Of a DNA stretch of 64,000 bases, positions 44,319-53,617 are shown one piece after another. Source of the DNA: an uncultured Alteromonadaceae bacterium (GTDB lineage: Bacteria > Pseudomonadota > Gammaproteobacteria > Enterobacterales > Alteromonadaceae); assembly GCA_947494925.1 (NCBI GenBank), contig CANLWS010000014.1, positions 119,862-183,861 of the forward strand. Reading direction: 5' to 3'. Position numbers and translations under genes: made by a program. Below the pieces are notes generated by a model. The model had not been told where the DNA came from and made no database searches. It saw only the letters and a program-made list of their open reading frames with translations. Positions within the stretch are counted from its first letter, which is position 1, and each line of letters begins with the position of its first letter.

Positions 44319-46160
44319 TCAGTTTACCCAGCCGCATTGGCGGCCTTGGTTTTGTTGATCAAGCCAGGATTTCAGTGGCGCAAAATAGTCTAGAATAGCC
44401 GTTGCATCCATTTGTTCGCTTCCCGTTAGAGTGCCAAGCGCCTTTTGCCAGGTCTGGCTCTTACCCAGTTCAAGCATCTCATTAAGAGCTTTACCTGCTT
44501 CTTTACTGTTGTATATTGAACAACGGTGAACGGGCCCTTGATCACCTGCGATCTTGCATAATTCTCGATGGAACTGGAACTGCAATATATGGGCTAGGAA
44601 GTAACGAGTATAAGGTGTATTGGCCGGCACATGATACTTTGCCCCAGGATCAAAGGCATCTTTATCTCTGGGTACAGGCGCCATTAACCCCTGGTATTTT
44701 TCTCTTAGTTCCCACCAGGAGGTGTTATAGTCTTCGGGCTTAATCTCCCCTGAGAATACTTTCCAGCGCCACTGGTCAACCATCAGTCCAAATGGCACAA
44801 AGGCAATTTTGTCTAAAGCCAACTTTAACAGCATTCCAATGTCATTTGATGCGTCAGGGATTTCATCAACCAGGCCTATTTGTTTTAAATATTTAGGAGT
44901 GATGGAAAGAGCAATTGTATCCCCTATAGCTTCGTGAAAACCATCATTGGCTGAGCTGCGATATACCAGAGGAAGCTGGTTGTAAGCCCGTTGATAATAG
45001 TTGTGTCCCAGTTCATGGTGAATGACGGCGAATTCTTCACCCGTTTTCTGGATACACATCTTAATGCGCAAATCGTCCTTGTCATCCAGATTCCATGCTG
45101 ACGCATGACAAACTACGTCTCGATCAGCAGGTTGCTGGAATTGTGACCTTTGCCAAAACGTATCAGGTAACGGTTCAAACCCAAGCGAAGAGAAAAACGA
45201 CTCGGCTTGCTTGACCATTTTAATCTCGTCATAGTTATGTTGTGCAAGCGCTTCTGTCACGTCAATGACGTTTAATTCTTCTTCTGGTTTCACCAAATCG
45301 TAAATGTTACCCCAGCTTTGCCCCCACATGTTGCCGAGAAGGTGAGCAGGTATGGGTTTATCCTGAGGCACAACCTCTGTACCATATTGTTCTCCCAACT
45401 CAGCGCGAACATGACAATGCAAGGCATCATAAAAAGGTTTAACTTGGTCCCAGAGCCTATCTAATTCCTGACCAAAGTCTTCGGCGGGCATATCATAGCT
45501 GCCGCGCCACAGGTCACTGATGTCTTTAAAACCAAGTTCCTGCGCACCTTGATTGGCAATTTCTGCCTGCTCTTCGTAAAGGGCTTTCATAGGCGGAGAA
45601 ACTTCGCGCCAGCCTTCCCACATTTCCAGCAGAAGCTCAGGGTTACGCTCACTTGCCATAATGCTCGACATCTCTGTCAATCTGAAACATTCCTGTTCAG
45701 AACGACAGTATTTTCCTGCGCCGTACATGCCGTTTAACTCGGAACCAAGTTGCGATAGCCTTTCAGATAGTTTCGCATCAGAAGGAGAGGGCATCACGAG
45801 GCTATAACGCATCAGATCGAGTTGACGACGGGTGTCCGGATCAACTTCAACTGTATTAAATTGGGCAGCTTCTTTGGCTAATTGTGTGGCTTTACTTGAC
45901 AGTTTTTCGGACAGGTATGCCGTCACAGCAGCAGTATCTTGGTTAATGTATGTCTGGTAGGCCCATTCTGCCTGGTAAGCAGGTAATTGTAGTTTTTCGA
46001 TTTCGCTTTGTGCCTCTGCCACAAAGCTTTTTGCATCTAATGCAGTCAGTGCCTTAGTTGGCTGGCTGTTTTCTTCGGCTTGTTTATTGTCCGTTCCACA
46101 TCCGTAAAGTGCTAATGTGACACCAAGAACCAATGCACAGAGTTGCGGTTTATTTCCCAT
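44319..46160 (-). CDS. M2-family peptidyl-dipeptidase (ACE-like) lipoprotein
   Basis: 613 residues. Lipoprotein signal with lipobox LYGC (Cys21). The zinc site is HHELGHNYYQ, with HELGH at residues 382-386, and the third ligand is in FHEAIGDTIALS about 25 residues further on, as in angiotensin-converting-enzyme relatives. The long helical N-terminus (QSEIEKLQLPAYQAEWAYQTYINQD) also matches the family. It should release C-terminal dipeptides from peptides in the periplasm or at the surface. The last codons (CGWVN) read through a sequence resembling the adjacent intergenic repeat (acccagcc), so the extreme C-terminus may be repeat-derived. Confidence 0.9.
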   Translation of the reverse strand: MGNKPQLCALVLGVTLALYGCGTDNKQAEENSQPTKALTALDAKSFVAEAQSEIEKLQLPAYQAEWAYQTYINQDTAAVTAYLSEKLSSKATQLAKEAAQFNTVEVDPDTRRQLDLMRYSLVMPSPSDAKLSERLSQLGSELNGMYGAGKYCRSEQECFRLTEMSSIMASERNPELLLEMWEGWREVSPPMKALYEEQAEIANQGAQELGFKDISDLWRGSYDMPAEDFGQELDRLWDQVKPFYDALHCHVRAELGEQYGTEVVPQDKPIPAHLLGNMWGQSWGNIYDLVKPEEELNVIDVTEALAQHNYDEIKMVKQAESFFSSLGFEPLPDTFWQRSQFQQPADRDVVCHASAWNLDDKDDLRIKMCIQKTGEEFAVIHHELGHNYYQRAYNQLPLVYRSSANDGFHEAIGDTIALSITPKYLKQIGLVDEIPDASNDIGMLLKLALDKIAFVPFGLMVDQWRWKVFSGEIKPEDYNTSWWELREKYQGLMAPVPRDKDAFDPGAKYHVPANTPYTRYFLAHILQFQFHRELCKIAGDQGPVHRCSIYNSKEAGKALNEMLELGKSQTWQKALGTLTGSEQMDATAILDYFAPLKSWLDQQNQGRQCGWVN

Positions 46161-46290
46161 GATAATCCCCGTTTTTATTATTCTAATCGATGTTCTAAAG
46201 GTTTATGAATTGTACGAATAAGAAGGATTAGTATAACAATAGCCGGGTGGAATATTCATCTGTTCGTCGTGTATATTTATCGATTGGCAT

Positions 46291-46328
46291 AAAAAAGCCC
46301 GGTTTCGGAAGCGCTAGTGAAATCGGGC
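46291..46328 (-). terminator. Second minus-strand terminator
   Basis: On the minus strand GCCCGATTTC...GAAACCGGGC (10-bp stem with one G-T pair, 12-base loop) is followed by TTTTTT. It lies upstream of the M2 peptidase gene and downstream of another terminator. Confidence 0.75.
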
Positions 46329-46461
46329 ATCAGGGAGAGAACTTACATTTACACACATAGTTGAGACTAATAGGTGAGTTAAAAGTTCAGATTAATTTAA
46401 AGGAAATTACTATAGTACTAACTAATATAATTTTTGGTCAGAATTTACTTGCATGGAAATG

Positions 46462-46490
46462 CAAAAAAAAAAGCGACCCTAAAGTCGCTT
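46462..46490 (-). terminator. Terminator of the Ala/Lys-rich protein gene
   Basis: On the minus strand AAGCGAC-TTTAGG-GTCGCTT followed by a run of about ten T residues; 18 bases beyond the stop codon of the gene at 46509-46853. Confidence 0.9.
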
Positions 46491-46508
46491 TTTATATTTT
46501 TTAGTAGA

Positions 46509-46853
46509 TTAACGCGGAAGTTTTGATCCCGCATTTTTAGCAAGAATTTGTTCAGACCAGTATGCTTTAACTGAGAAGCCTGACGCTTTTTTGGCTTTCG
46601 CAGGTTTCTTGGCAGCTGCTTTTTTTGCCGGTTTGGAAGCCGCTTTTGGTGCGACTTTTTCTTCAACCGCTGCAGCAGGCTCAGACCCACCTAACTCGCT
46701 TGTCATTTCTACAAGGGCTGCTAATCGTATATTTTTACCGCCATCTACACTAAACCAACCACCTTTTGCTTCAATTGTTGGTTCTTTGCCGTTTGCCGCT
46801 TTGTAGGCTTCAGTAAAATCTGCAATGACTTGCTCTTTGTCCAATTTACTCAT
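46509..46853 (-). CDS. Uncharacterised small protein with histone H1-like Ala/Lys-rich segment
   Basis: 114 residues, not matched to a named family. Residues 1-55 look like a compact domain (MSKLDKEQVIADFTEAYKAA; GGWFSVDGGKNIRLAALVEM). Residues ~58-90 are an Ala/Lys/Pro repeat (KAASKPAKKAAAKKPAKAKK), as in histone H1-like and nucleoid-associated proteins. The end (FSVKAYWSEQILAKNAGSKLPR) is again more ordered. High basic charge suggests nucleic-acid binding; that is inference only. Good start context and a strong terminator support a real, probably well-expressed gene. Divergent from the Nif3 gene. Confidence 0.75.
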   Translation of the reverse strand: MSKLDKEQVIADFTEAYKAANGKEPTIEAKGGWFSVDGGKNIRLAALVEMTSELGGSEPAAAVEEKVAPKAASKPAKKAAAKKPAKAKKASGFSVKAYWSEQILAKNAGSKLPR

Positions 46854-46993
46854 AATTCGGTTTTTACCTTGTTTTCATTTATTGGGTAATTGAAAAAATA
46901 TGGTCGGCTTTTATAACCTGTTTTTATTATAATGTCTAATTTTCGCCACTTTATGTAACAAACATGTGGTAAAAGTGTTAATCAGGGAAATTC

Positions 46994-47755
46994 ATGGCAA
47001 TCACGAACAAAGCGTTATTAAATTATTTAAACAAGACCCTAAAACCCGAAGCAATCAGAGATTACTGTCCAAACGGTTTGCAGGTAGAAGGAAAACAGGA
47101 AATTGAACGTCTGGTAACCGGGGTCACTGCGTCTGAATTACTAATTGACTCAGCCATTGAGCTCAATGCTGATGCCATACTTGTTCACCACGGTTATTTT
47201 TGGAAAGGCGAAGACCCTTGCGTTATGGGTATGAAACGAAACCGCCTAAAAAAGTTAATGAACAACGATATTAATTTGTATGCTTATCACCTTCCTTTAG
47301 ACATTCATCCTGAGTTTGGTAACAATGCCCAATTGGCAACACTTTTGGGTATTGAATCCATTGAAGGGTTAGAACGGGATGATGCACTAAGCGTAGCTAA
47401 ACGCGGACAATTTCCGCAATCTTTAAGTTTGGTCGAAGTCGAAAAAAGAATAGCCAAAAAGCTCCTTAGAGCACCGTTAGTTGAAGACGCAGGACCCTCT
47501 CGGATAAAGACAGTAGCTTGGTGCACAGGGGGAGGGCAGAACTATATTGAAGAGGCTGCCGAGCAGGGCATCGATCTTTTTATTACAGGTGAAGTATCCG
47601 AAAAAACAATTCACACTGCTCGTGAAATGAACATCAACTTTATCGCTGCCGGTCATCATGCAACCGAACGCTACGGTGCTAAGGCACTGGGAGAACACCT
47701 GGCTGAAAAATTTTTACTCGAAGTCAATTTTGTAGATATTGATAATCCGGCCTAA
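46994..47755 (+). CDS. Nif3/YbgI-like dinuclear metal-centre protein
   Basis: 253 residues. Family motifs: LVHHGYFWKGEDP near residue 63 and IAAGHHATERYGAKALGEHL near the C-terminus supply the His/Glu ligands of the two-metal site; AYHLPLDIHPEFGNNAQLA is also typical. Members form a hexameric toroid; proposed functions include GTP cyclohydrolase-like activity, but the role is not settled. Cytoplasmic. Monocistronic between divergent and convergent neighbours. Confidence 0.92.
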   Translation: MAITNKALLNYLNKTLKPEAIRDYCPNGLQVEGKQEIERLVTGVTASELLIDSAIELNADAILVHHGYFWKGEDPCVMGMKRNRLKKLMNNDINLYAYHLPLDIHPEFGNNAQLATLLGIESIEGLERDDALSVAKRGQFPQSLSLVEVEKRIAKKLLRAPLVEDAGPSRIKTVAWCTGGGQNYIEEAAEQGIDLFITGEVSEKTIHTAREMNINFIAAGHHATERYGAKALGEHLAEKFLLEVNFVDIDNPA

Positions 47756-47783
47756 TACTAAAACTTCTCAATTCAACTTAGTA

Positions 47784-48545
47784 TTATTTGAACCAAGATT
47801 TGATGGTTAGCCAGCTTTGTCCAAGGGTTTCATACCACCATCGTTCGGCTTTATGGATGTTTTTTGAGTTTGGAAGGAAGTTAACAACTGGACGGGTTCC
47901 ATTGTATCTTACTAAATGCTCGGTGGGAGCTGCGATGGGGTTGAGGCCGTATTGTTTAAATAATCTCATCGAACGAGGCATATGGCTTGCTGAAGTCACC
48001 AACGCAAAAGTTTGGTCGGATAACATCTCAGATAAATTTTGCGCTTCTTCTTCGGTATCCCGAGAATCTGTTGAAATAATTATCCTTTCGCCTGGCACGC
48101 CCAATGATATGAGCAATTGTTTGTTCATTTCAGCATTACTAAATTCTTGAGCAAAAGCCGCACCAGAGACAATAATTGTTGCATCAGGATTAAATTTAAA
48201 CAAACGTAAAGCTTCGGTAGCTCTGATCAAAGAACAAGGATAGAGCTGAGAAGTGATTGGCAACGATGCAATATTTGTATGTGCACAACCTAATACAACT
48301 ATGTGATCGACGGCTACGCTCAGATCGTACTGCGGATATTTGCTTTCGATTTTTTTAAGTGCGTAGTCTGGGAAAAACGGCGTCGAACTTATTAAAAAAA
48401 TCAGAAGTGAGAAACTTCCAGCGATGGTCGCAATTCTTGACCTTTTATTCATCATGGCGATAAGCGCTATTAACAACAGTATTGCACAAAGGGGTAAAGG
48501 CATTAGAATTGCGCCAAGATATTTTTTGAGCTGAAAAAAGTCCAT
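47784..48545 (-). CDS. elyC: ElyC/YdcF-family envelope biogenesis protein (DUF218)
   Basis: 253 residues with two N-terminal transmembrane helices (ILMPLPLCAILLLIALIAM; IATIAGSFSLLIFLISS) and a periplasmic DUF218 domain: HIVVLGCAH, ATIIVSGAAF, RDTEEEAQNL, ALVTSASHMPRSMRLF. ElyC in E. coli is needed for peptidoglycan synthesis through the undecaprenyl-phosphate carrier. It is divergent from the cmoM-like gene by 19 bases, the same gene pair as in E. coli, which supports ElyC over the related SanA/YdcF. Confidence 0.88.
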   Translation of the reverse strand: MDFFQLKKYLGAILMPLPLCAILLLIALIAMMNKRSRIATIAGSFSLLIFLISSTPFFPDYALKKIESKYPQYDLSVAVDHIVVLGCAHTNIASLPITSQLYPCSLIRATEALRLFKFNPDATIIVSGAAFAQEFSNAEMNKQLLISLGVPGERIIISTDSRDTEEEAQNLSEMLSDQTFALVTSASHMPRSMRLFKQYGLNPIAAPTEHLVRYNGTRPVVNFLPNSKNIHKAERWWYETLGQSWLTIKSWFK

Positions 48546-48564
48546 ATATTACTCTGGAAGTTAA

Positions 48565-49329
48565 ATGAAGCAGAATGATAAACCAGATCAGAGCTTTGAT
48601 TCGATAGCTAAAAAGTTTGAATCGAATATTTATGGTTCTACTAAAGGAAAATTGCGCCACGAATTGTTGCTTTATTACATTTCAAACAATATTGATCTGA
48701 ATAGCGCAAAATTGTCTATTCTGGACGCAGGTGGCGGCACTGGGGTGATGTCAGATGAATTTCTGAAACTAGGCCATGAAGTGTTATTAAATGACATTTC
48801 ACCCGAAAGTCTCGAAATTGCTAAATCGAAAATTGGCGAAAATCCGAATATCGACTATTCCCTTTCAGAAATTCGGTCTCTTGACTGTGAGAAGAAGTTC
48901 GATTTTGTCATATGTCATGCAGTTCTTGAATGGTTAAATAAACCTTTGGATACCATCGATCATTTATTGGAACTGATTGAGCCAGGAGGGCACCTTTCAC
49001 TCAGTTTTTTCAACAGAGATGCCAAACTTTTTGGAAATTTATTGTATGGCAATTTTGATTATGTATCTTCGGGAATGGTCAATAAAAATACGGTTCGTCT
49101 AAATCCTGATATGTTGTTTACCCCGAAAGATATTTTACGCCATCTGGAAAGTAAATCTGTTTCAATTATTCATCGAGCAGGGATCAGGTGTATACATGAT
49201 TATCTGCAAGACAGAAGCATGCAGACTGCACGATATGACGAGTTAAAAGAGATGGAAATAACCTTTGGCAAGCAGCATCCTTATTGTTGGTTAGGTAAGT
49301 ATTTCCATCTAATTATTGTGAAAAACTAA
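48565..49329 (+). CDS. cmoM: CmoM-like tRNA cmo5U methyltransferase
   Basis: 254 residues. Class I SAM-dependent methyltransferase with motif I LSILDAGGGTGVMSDEFLKLGHEVLLNDIS and motif IV FDFVICHAVLEWL. It begins SFDSIAKKFESNIYGSTKGKLRHELL, the family's usual N-terminus. CmoM methylates carboxymethoxyuridine at the wobble position of some tRNAs. Length and the neighbouring elyC agree with the E. coli locus; motif reading alone would only give a generic methyltransferase. Confidence 0.85.
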   Translation: MKQNDKPDQSFDSIAKKFESNIYGSTKGKLRHELLLYYISNNIDLNSAKLSILDAGGGTGVMSDEFLKLGHEVLLNDISPESLEIAKSKIGENPNIDYSLSEIRSLDCEKKFDFVICHAVLEWLNKPLDTIDHLLELIEPGGHLSLSFFNRDAKLFGNLLYGNFDYVSSGMVNKNTVRLNPDMLFTPKDILRHLESKSVSIIHRAGIRCIHDYLQDRSMQTARYDELKEMEITFGKQHPYCWLGKYFHLIIVKN

Positions 49330-49379
49330 ATTCCCCGAGTGTCGAAATGGCAACAATTTCAAGGACCGAAAACCGTCGT

Positions 49380-49862
49380 TTAGAGCAGTTTTTCAATGTC
49401 CTTCGCGATGTTTTCTGGTTTTGCGTTAGAACCGTAACGTTTAACAACTTCACCATCGCGATTAACTAAAAATTTAGTGAAATTCCATTTGATGCTTTTG
49501 CTGCCCAATAGGCCAGGGGCACTCTCTTTTAAAAATTTAAATAAAGGAGATGCATCGGTCCCATTAACATCAGACTTTTTAAACAAGGGAAAATTGACAT
49601 TGAAGTTTAATGAGCAGAATTGTTCTATTTGAGTGTCATCGCCTGGTTCCTGATGACCAAATTGATCACAAGGGAATCCAAGTACCTGAAAACCTTTTTC
49701 TTTGTATTTGTCGTACAGGTTTTGTAACCCATCATACTGAGGCGTAAACCCACATTTACTAGCAGTGTTAACTATCAGTAAAACTTGATCTTTATAGTCT
49801 TCGAATTGCTTGCTTTCACCGTTATTAAGCGGCATATCAAATTGATAAACAGTGTTTGTCAT
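49380..49862 (-). CDS. Glutathione peroxidase family protein (cysteine type)
   Basis: 160 residues, no signal peptide. The peroxidatic cysteine is in VNTASKCGFTPQYDGLQNLYDKY (no selenocysteine), followed by LGFPCDQFGHQEPG with the resolving-cysteine/Gln region and IKWNFTKFLVNRDGEVVKRY with the catalytic Trp and Asn. The enzyme reduces hydrogen peroxide and organic hydroperoxides; bacterial cysteine forms often use thioredoxin instead of glutathione. Homologous to E. coli BtuE. Single gene. Confidence 0.92.
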   Translation of the reverse strand: MTNTVYQFDMPLNNGESKQFEDYKDQVLLIVNTASKCGFTPQYDGLQNLYDKYKEKGFQVLGFPCDQFGHQEPGDDTQIEQFCSLNFNVNFPLFKKSDVNGTDASPLFKFLKESAPGLLGSKSIKWNFTKFLVNRDGEVVKRYGSNAKPENIAKDIEKLL

Positions 49863-49966
49863 TATGGGTCCCGAGAATTTAATGTAATGTCAATATTGTC
49901 ATTGATATCGCAGATATCAAGAGCCAAGGCATAATTTGCTACTCTTTGTTTCTCTTTATTGCCAGA

Positions 49967-51661
49967 TTACATAAGGGGTTCGTATTGCCACTGATGACCC
50001 TCATAAACAACTTTTGCTTTGCCATATTCACGCTCCGCACGCCATGTACGGTTATTTAGTTTAACGATAACACCGGGATATAGACGCTTATTAGCTATAA
50101 GTTTAATGTCTTCCTGATAATTCTCCTTTGACTCTTTCATCATCTCGGCTTTCATTTGCAACCATTGCAACAACTGTATTTCGTTACGGACCAACTCTTC
50201 GGCTTCTTTAAATTTTTGTTTGAGATCAGCATGAATTCTCTTAGAACGGATGATTTCCATTTTATCCATGTGGCGCTCATTGTTTTCTTTTATCTGTTTG
50301 AGCAATTCATCCAAGGTATCTTTTCTTTCCAGAAGGGAATTGAAGCCATTGCTAAAATCAATACTCAGGTTACTCCCTGAAACAGCCCCCAGCGTGCCAG
50401 CTACAACGGCATCATGACTTTGAATTTCACATGCGAACAAGTTTCCATTGGGATTATCGATAGGACCAACAGTAACACTGCCTCCACAAACAATGCGGCT
50501 ATAGGCAAGTTGCCTGCCTACGGTAACACTGCCGCTACAGTTAATATCCAGGCCCTGACCGTGCTGGATATGAATACTGCCTTTGGAAACAAGTTTAGTA
50601 CTGTATTCGGTGCTGGAGTCGTTTACCTTACCCATAGCACCTTCAGTAATAATAATATCGCCACCAGCCTGTATATATGCAGACTCCACAAAGCCATTAA
50701 TGGTAACGTCACCTTCTGCGATGATGCTCATTTTCTCAGTAACATCGCCATTAACTAAAACAGCACCGTCATACTTAATGTTACCTGAACCAACGTTTAC
50801 TCCAGTGCAGATAAAGGTATCGTCAACCCACATTTTCTCGTTCTTGAACTTGGGCATGCCCGTGATAGCCGCTACCATCAGGTTTTCATCACTATCACTC
50901 AAGGCAGTGCCATCGCCTGGACGGAATTTAATCCAATCCCCTTCTTTTGCATCGATTTTAGTGCCGGTAACGCTAAACCCTGCGCGCCCTCTGGTCGGAG
51001 GAAGACGTCTCAACAAATCTGTGCCGATTTTCACGCAGATTACGTCACCTAAGTTGCGCATATCAACGCGACTTCCACCCGAGGTTTGGGGACGCAAAAT
51101 ACGTTCTAACGCATTAGGGACCAAAGGCTTTAATTTTGAATGACGGCCGTTTTTTGGGGGTAAACCTTTGGCCACAAAATCTTCTACTACTTCGCCTGGA
51201 GCTGCACGTTTCGCCTGTCGCGACATGTTGGTAAGCTTTTTTACACTTAATCCGCGAACAATGCCCAGTTTTTTTGCTTCATTTTGGAGAAGTTTTAATG
51301 AAGGGGATTTTCCACCATAAGCAGCTGTTATCGCGAGGCTGGCTGTCATTTCGTCATCATCGATACGATATTTTATGGTAGCGTCTTTTCGTTCTGCCAC
51401 ACGTTGTATGATGGAGCTGCTGCTATTGTTTTTATTGGCTTCGCGATAACTTTCAAATGCACTTTGTACGTTTTCTTCAAACAGAAAAAAAGTATTATAA
51501 GGGCTATCAGAAATGAATTTAATTAGTGATTTGATATCAAGCTTGCCCGAAATTGATGTTGGTTCTATCACCAGATCCAAATACTGATTACCTTCATCAA
51601 GTTGTAATTCTATCCCTTTCATTTCGACCACCTGAAAATCTTGGTTAAAGCCTTTCGTCAC
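49967..51661 (-). CDS. FapA-family protein (DUF342)
   Basis: 564 residues. The centre has the DUF342/FapA signature (GDWIKFRPGDGTALSDSDENLMVAAITGMP) and right-handed beta-helix-like repeats rich in Gly and Ile (GNIKYDGAVLVNGDVTEKMSIIAEGDVTINGFVES, AGGDIIITEGAMG, IHIQHGQGLDINCSGSVTVG). A C-terminal coiled coil (DELLKQIKENNERHMDKMEI to QLLQWLQMKAEMMKE) follows. Some members influence flagellar assembly or polar localisation, but no flagellar genes are here, so the role is open. No signal peptide or membrane helix. Confidence 0.82.
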   Translation of the reverse strand: MTKGFNQDFQVVEMKGIELQLDEGNQYLDLVIEPTSISGKLDIKSLIKFISDSPYNTFFLFEENVQSAFESYREANKNNSSSSIIQRVAERKDATIKYRIDDDEMTASLAITAAYGGKSPSLKLLQNEAKKLGIVRGLSVKKLTNMSRQAKRAAPGEVVEDFVAKGLPPKNGRHSKLKPLVPNALERILRPQTSGGSRVDMRNLGDVICVKIGTDLLRRLPPTRGRAGFSVTGTKIDAKEGDWIKFRPGDGTALSDSDENLMVAAITGMPKFKNEKMWVDDTFICTGVNVGSGNIKYDGAVLVNGDVTEKMSIIAEGDVTINGFVESAYIQAGGDIIITEGAMGKVNDSSTEYSTKLVSKGSIHIQHGQGLDINCSGSVTVGRQLAYSRIVCGGSVTVGPIDNPNGNLFACEIQSHDAVVAGTLGAVSGSNLSIDFSNGFNSLLERKDTLDELLKQIKENNERHMDKMEIIRSKRIHADLKQKFKEAEELVRNEIQLLQWLQMKAEMMKESKENYQEDIKLIANKRLYPGVIVKLNNRTWRAEREYGKAKVVYEGHQWQYEPLM

Positions 51662-51732
51662 TGTTGTGAGATTGGCTGGATATTTTGATATCGACTTTAT
51701 ACGTCAAAATATTATTAATAAGTTTATAAAAC

Positions 51733-53163
51733 CTATAAATTTTCTGCATATTTTATCAGAGCCAACAATATAGCTTGTTTATTAGGGTCATTGGCGTTCT
51801 CCTGCATGAGTATGTCTATTTGATGCATATACTCCGTCATCTTGATACTCGCATGAGATGCAGGATCTAACAATACAAATTGTCGGTGTCGTTGCCAGCG
51901 TTCTATTTCATTTTCATCTAAGGTGGCTGGATAATTTCGTGCGCGGTATCGGAAAAGTAAGGTTTTCAAGCGAGCATCTTCAAATGGCCATTCTTTGCTG
52001 CCTATTGCCATGGCATCAGCAGATTTTATTTGTTCCATCAATGCTCTGTCATGATCAGAGAAAAACCCTCCGGTATACAAAGCGTGATCTGCGTCAACCT
52101 CAGTCTCTTCTCGCGGAACATCATAAATGCTCTGTAGTTTTTGTTGCAATCCCTGGCATGATTGCAATTTGTTGAGGTTTTCAAGGCAGGCACGCCTGTC
52201 AATTCCTAAACGTAAAGCATTGTCTTCAGAGAGGGACTTTGCTGGCGCAATGACGGGGCACTTGTTGACATGGATGAGTTTAATGGGTACTCGCTTTTCT
52301 CCTGGCGCCAACTCTTCCGTCTTGGCGTACAACTTGTCACGTAATTGGTCTACATCGAGTTCAAATAGAGCGCTTGGTTCCTGAGCAAGGTTAACAGCAA
52401 TAATTGCATTTTTATTTAACGGATGTTGCGCTATTGGAACAAACCAACTGCAACAGCCATTGATAGAAGGCAATCTGGACGTTACATGGACAAAAGGCGT
52501 CATTTTGAACCAGTTTAATTGCTCTGCTACTTTCTTTTTGTTACGTAATTCAAATAAGTAGTGATATAACTTCGGTTGTTTATGCTTAATCAATTTTGCC
52601 AGGGCGATCGTTGCGTACACATCTGACATGGCATCATGAGCATCTTCATGCTCAATGCCATTGGCCTTACATAAATCCTCTAGTTTAAAGCTTGGACTCC
52701 CATCTTCCTTATTTGGCCAGACAATACCTTCGGGTCGCAAAGCATAACAGGCCCTGACCATATCGATGATATCCCAACGGCTATTGCCGTTCTGCCATTC
52801 TCTGGCATAGGGATCGTAAAAGTTTCGATAAAGGGTATAACGAGTAATTTCGTCATCAAATCGCAGACTGTTATAACCGGCAACACATGTCTGAGGCTGA
52901 CTGAATTCCTGCATCACTTTTTCAATAAATTCAGCTTCAATTAGCCCGTCTCTAAGACTTTGTTGTGGGGTAATTCCTGTAATTAGGCAGGCTTGAGGTT
53001 GCGGAAGCTGGTCGTTTGCAATCTGACAGAAAAGGTTTACCGGCTTGCCGATAATATTTAATTCTAAATCTGTGCGAATACCCGCAAATTGCGACGGCCG
53101 GTCTTTTTGTGGGTTAGCCCCCCAGGTTTCGTAATCGTGCCAGAAAATTGTGGGTGAAGACAA
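51733..53163 (-). CDS. sbcB: Exodeoxyribonuclease I
   Basis: 476 residues, essentially the E. coli length (475). DEDDh exonuclease motifs: FWHDYETWG (Exo I, residues 7-15), VAGYNSLRFDDEITRY (Exo II) and EHEDAHDAMSDVYATIAL (Exo III), followed by SH3-like and C-terminal helical domains. It degrades single-stranded DNA from the 3' end and takes part in recombination and repair, interacting with SSB. Read with the family start MSSPTIF; monocistronic. Confidence 0.95.
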   Translation of the reverse strand: MSSPTIFWHDYETWGANPQKDRPSQFAGIRTDLELNIIGKPVNLFCQIANDQLPQPQACLITGITPQQSLRDGLIEAEFIEKVMQEFSQPQTCVAGYNSLRFDDEITRYTLYRNFYDPYAREWQNGNSRWDIIDMVRACYALRPEGIVWPNKEDGSPSFKLEDLCKANGIEHEDAHDAMSDVYATIALAKLIKHKQPKLYHYLFELRNKKKVAEQLNWFKMTPFVHVTSRLPSINGCCSWFVPIAQHPLNKNAIIAVNLAQEPSALFELDVDQLRDKLYAKTEELAPGEKRVPIKLIHVNKCPVIAPAKSLSEDNALRLGIDRRACLENLNKLQSCQGLQQKLQSIYDVPREETEVDADHALYTGGFFSDHDRALMEQIKSADAMAIGSKEWPFEDARLKTLLFRYRARNYPATLDENEIERWQRHRQFVLLDPASHASIKMTEYMHQIDILMQENANDPNKQAILLALIKYAENL

Positions 53164-53284
53164 AATAAAAATCTTACTAAAGTATCCATGAGACGATCTG
53201 AGCAGAATTAGAAGGTAAACACAACGTCAAACCAAGGAAAAAATTTGAACTATAGTGTGATAAACAACCATAAGGAATAATCTG

Positions 53285-53491
53285 ATGTCTTCACATACAT
53301 ATAAATTAATTGAACTGACGGGGTCTTCGCCAGATGGGATAGAACAAGCGGTGGAAAATGCCATCGGTAAAGCGAGCCAATCGGTGCACAACTTACGCTG
53401 GTTCGAAGTCACCGACACACGCGGCCATATTGAAAACGGTAAAGTGGCCCATTGGCAGGTTACTATAAAAGTCGGTTTTACTCTGGACTAA
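53285..53491 (+). CDS. Dodecin (flavin-storing protein)
   Basis: 68 residues, the usual dodecin length. Contains [51 protein letters not shown]; the Trp in LRWFEV stacks on flavin and the Gln in HWQV contacts it in bacterial dodecins. Twelve subunits form a hollow shell that binds flavin (FMN or riboflavin) and buffers free flavin. Single gene, divergent from sbcB. Confidence 0.93.
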   Translation: MSSHTYKLIELTGSSPDGIEQAVENAIGKASQSVHNLRWFEVTDTRGHIENGKVAHWQVTIKVGFTLD

Positions 53492-53617
53492 GTGATATCT
53501 CATAACGCAAAGCAGATTTTTTACAAAATTGTTAGGAATTTGATGTGGTTAGGTCTATCTTTACAATGCACTAAAATGTAAACCTAACGATAATAAACCA
53601 AGTGCGAGGGAGGCAAG

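Larger units (their letters stand above)
46161..46508. other. Intergenic region with two minus-strand terminators
   Basis: No gene seen. Two intrinsic terminators on the minus strand (46462-46490 and 46291-46328) are separated by about 130 AT-rich bases. The first serves the Ala/Lys-rich protein gene. The second has no annotated gene between it and the first, which leaves room for a small untranslated transcript; no promoter was assigned. Confidence 0.5.
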
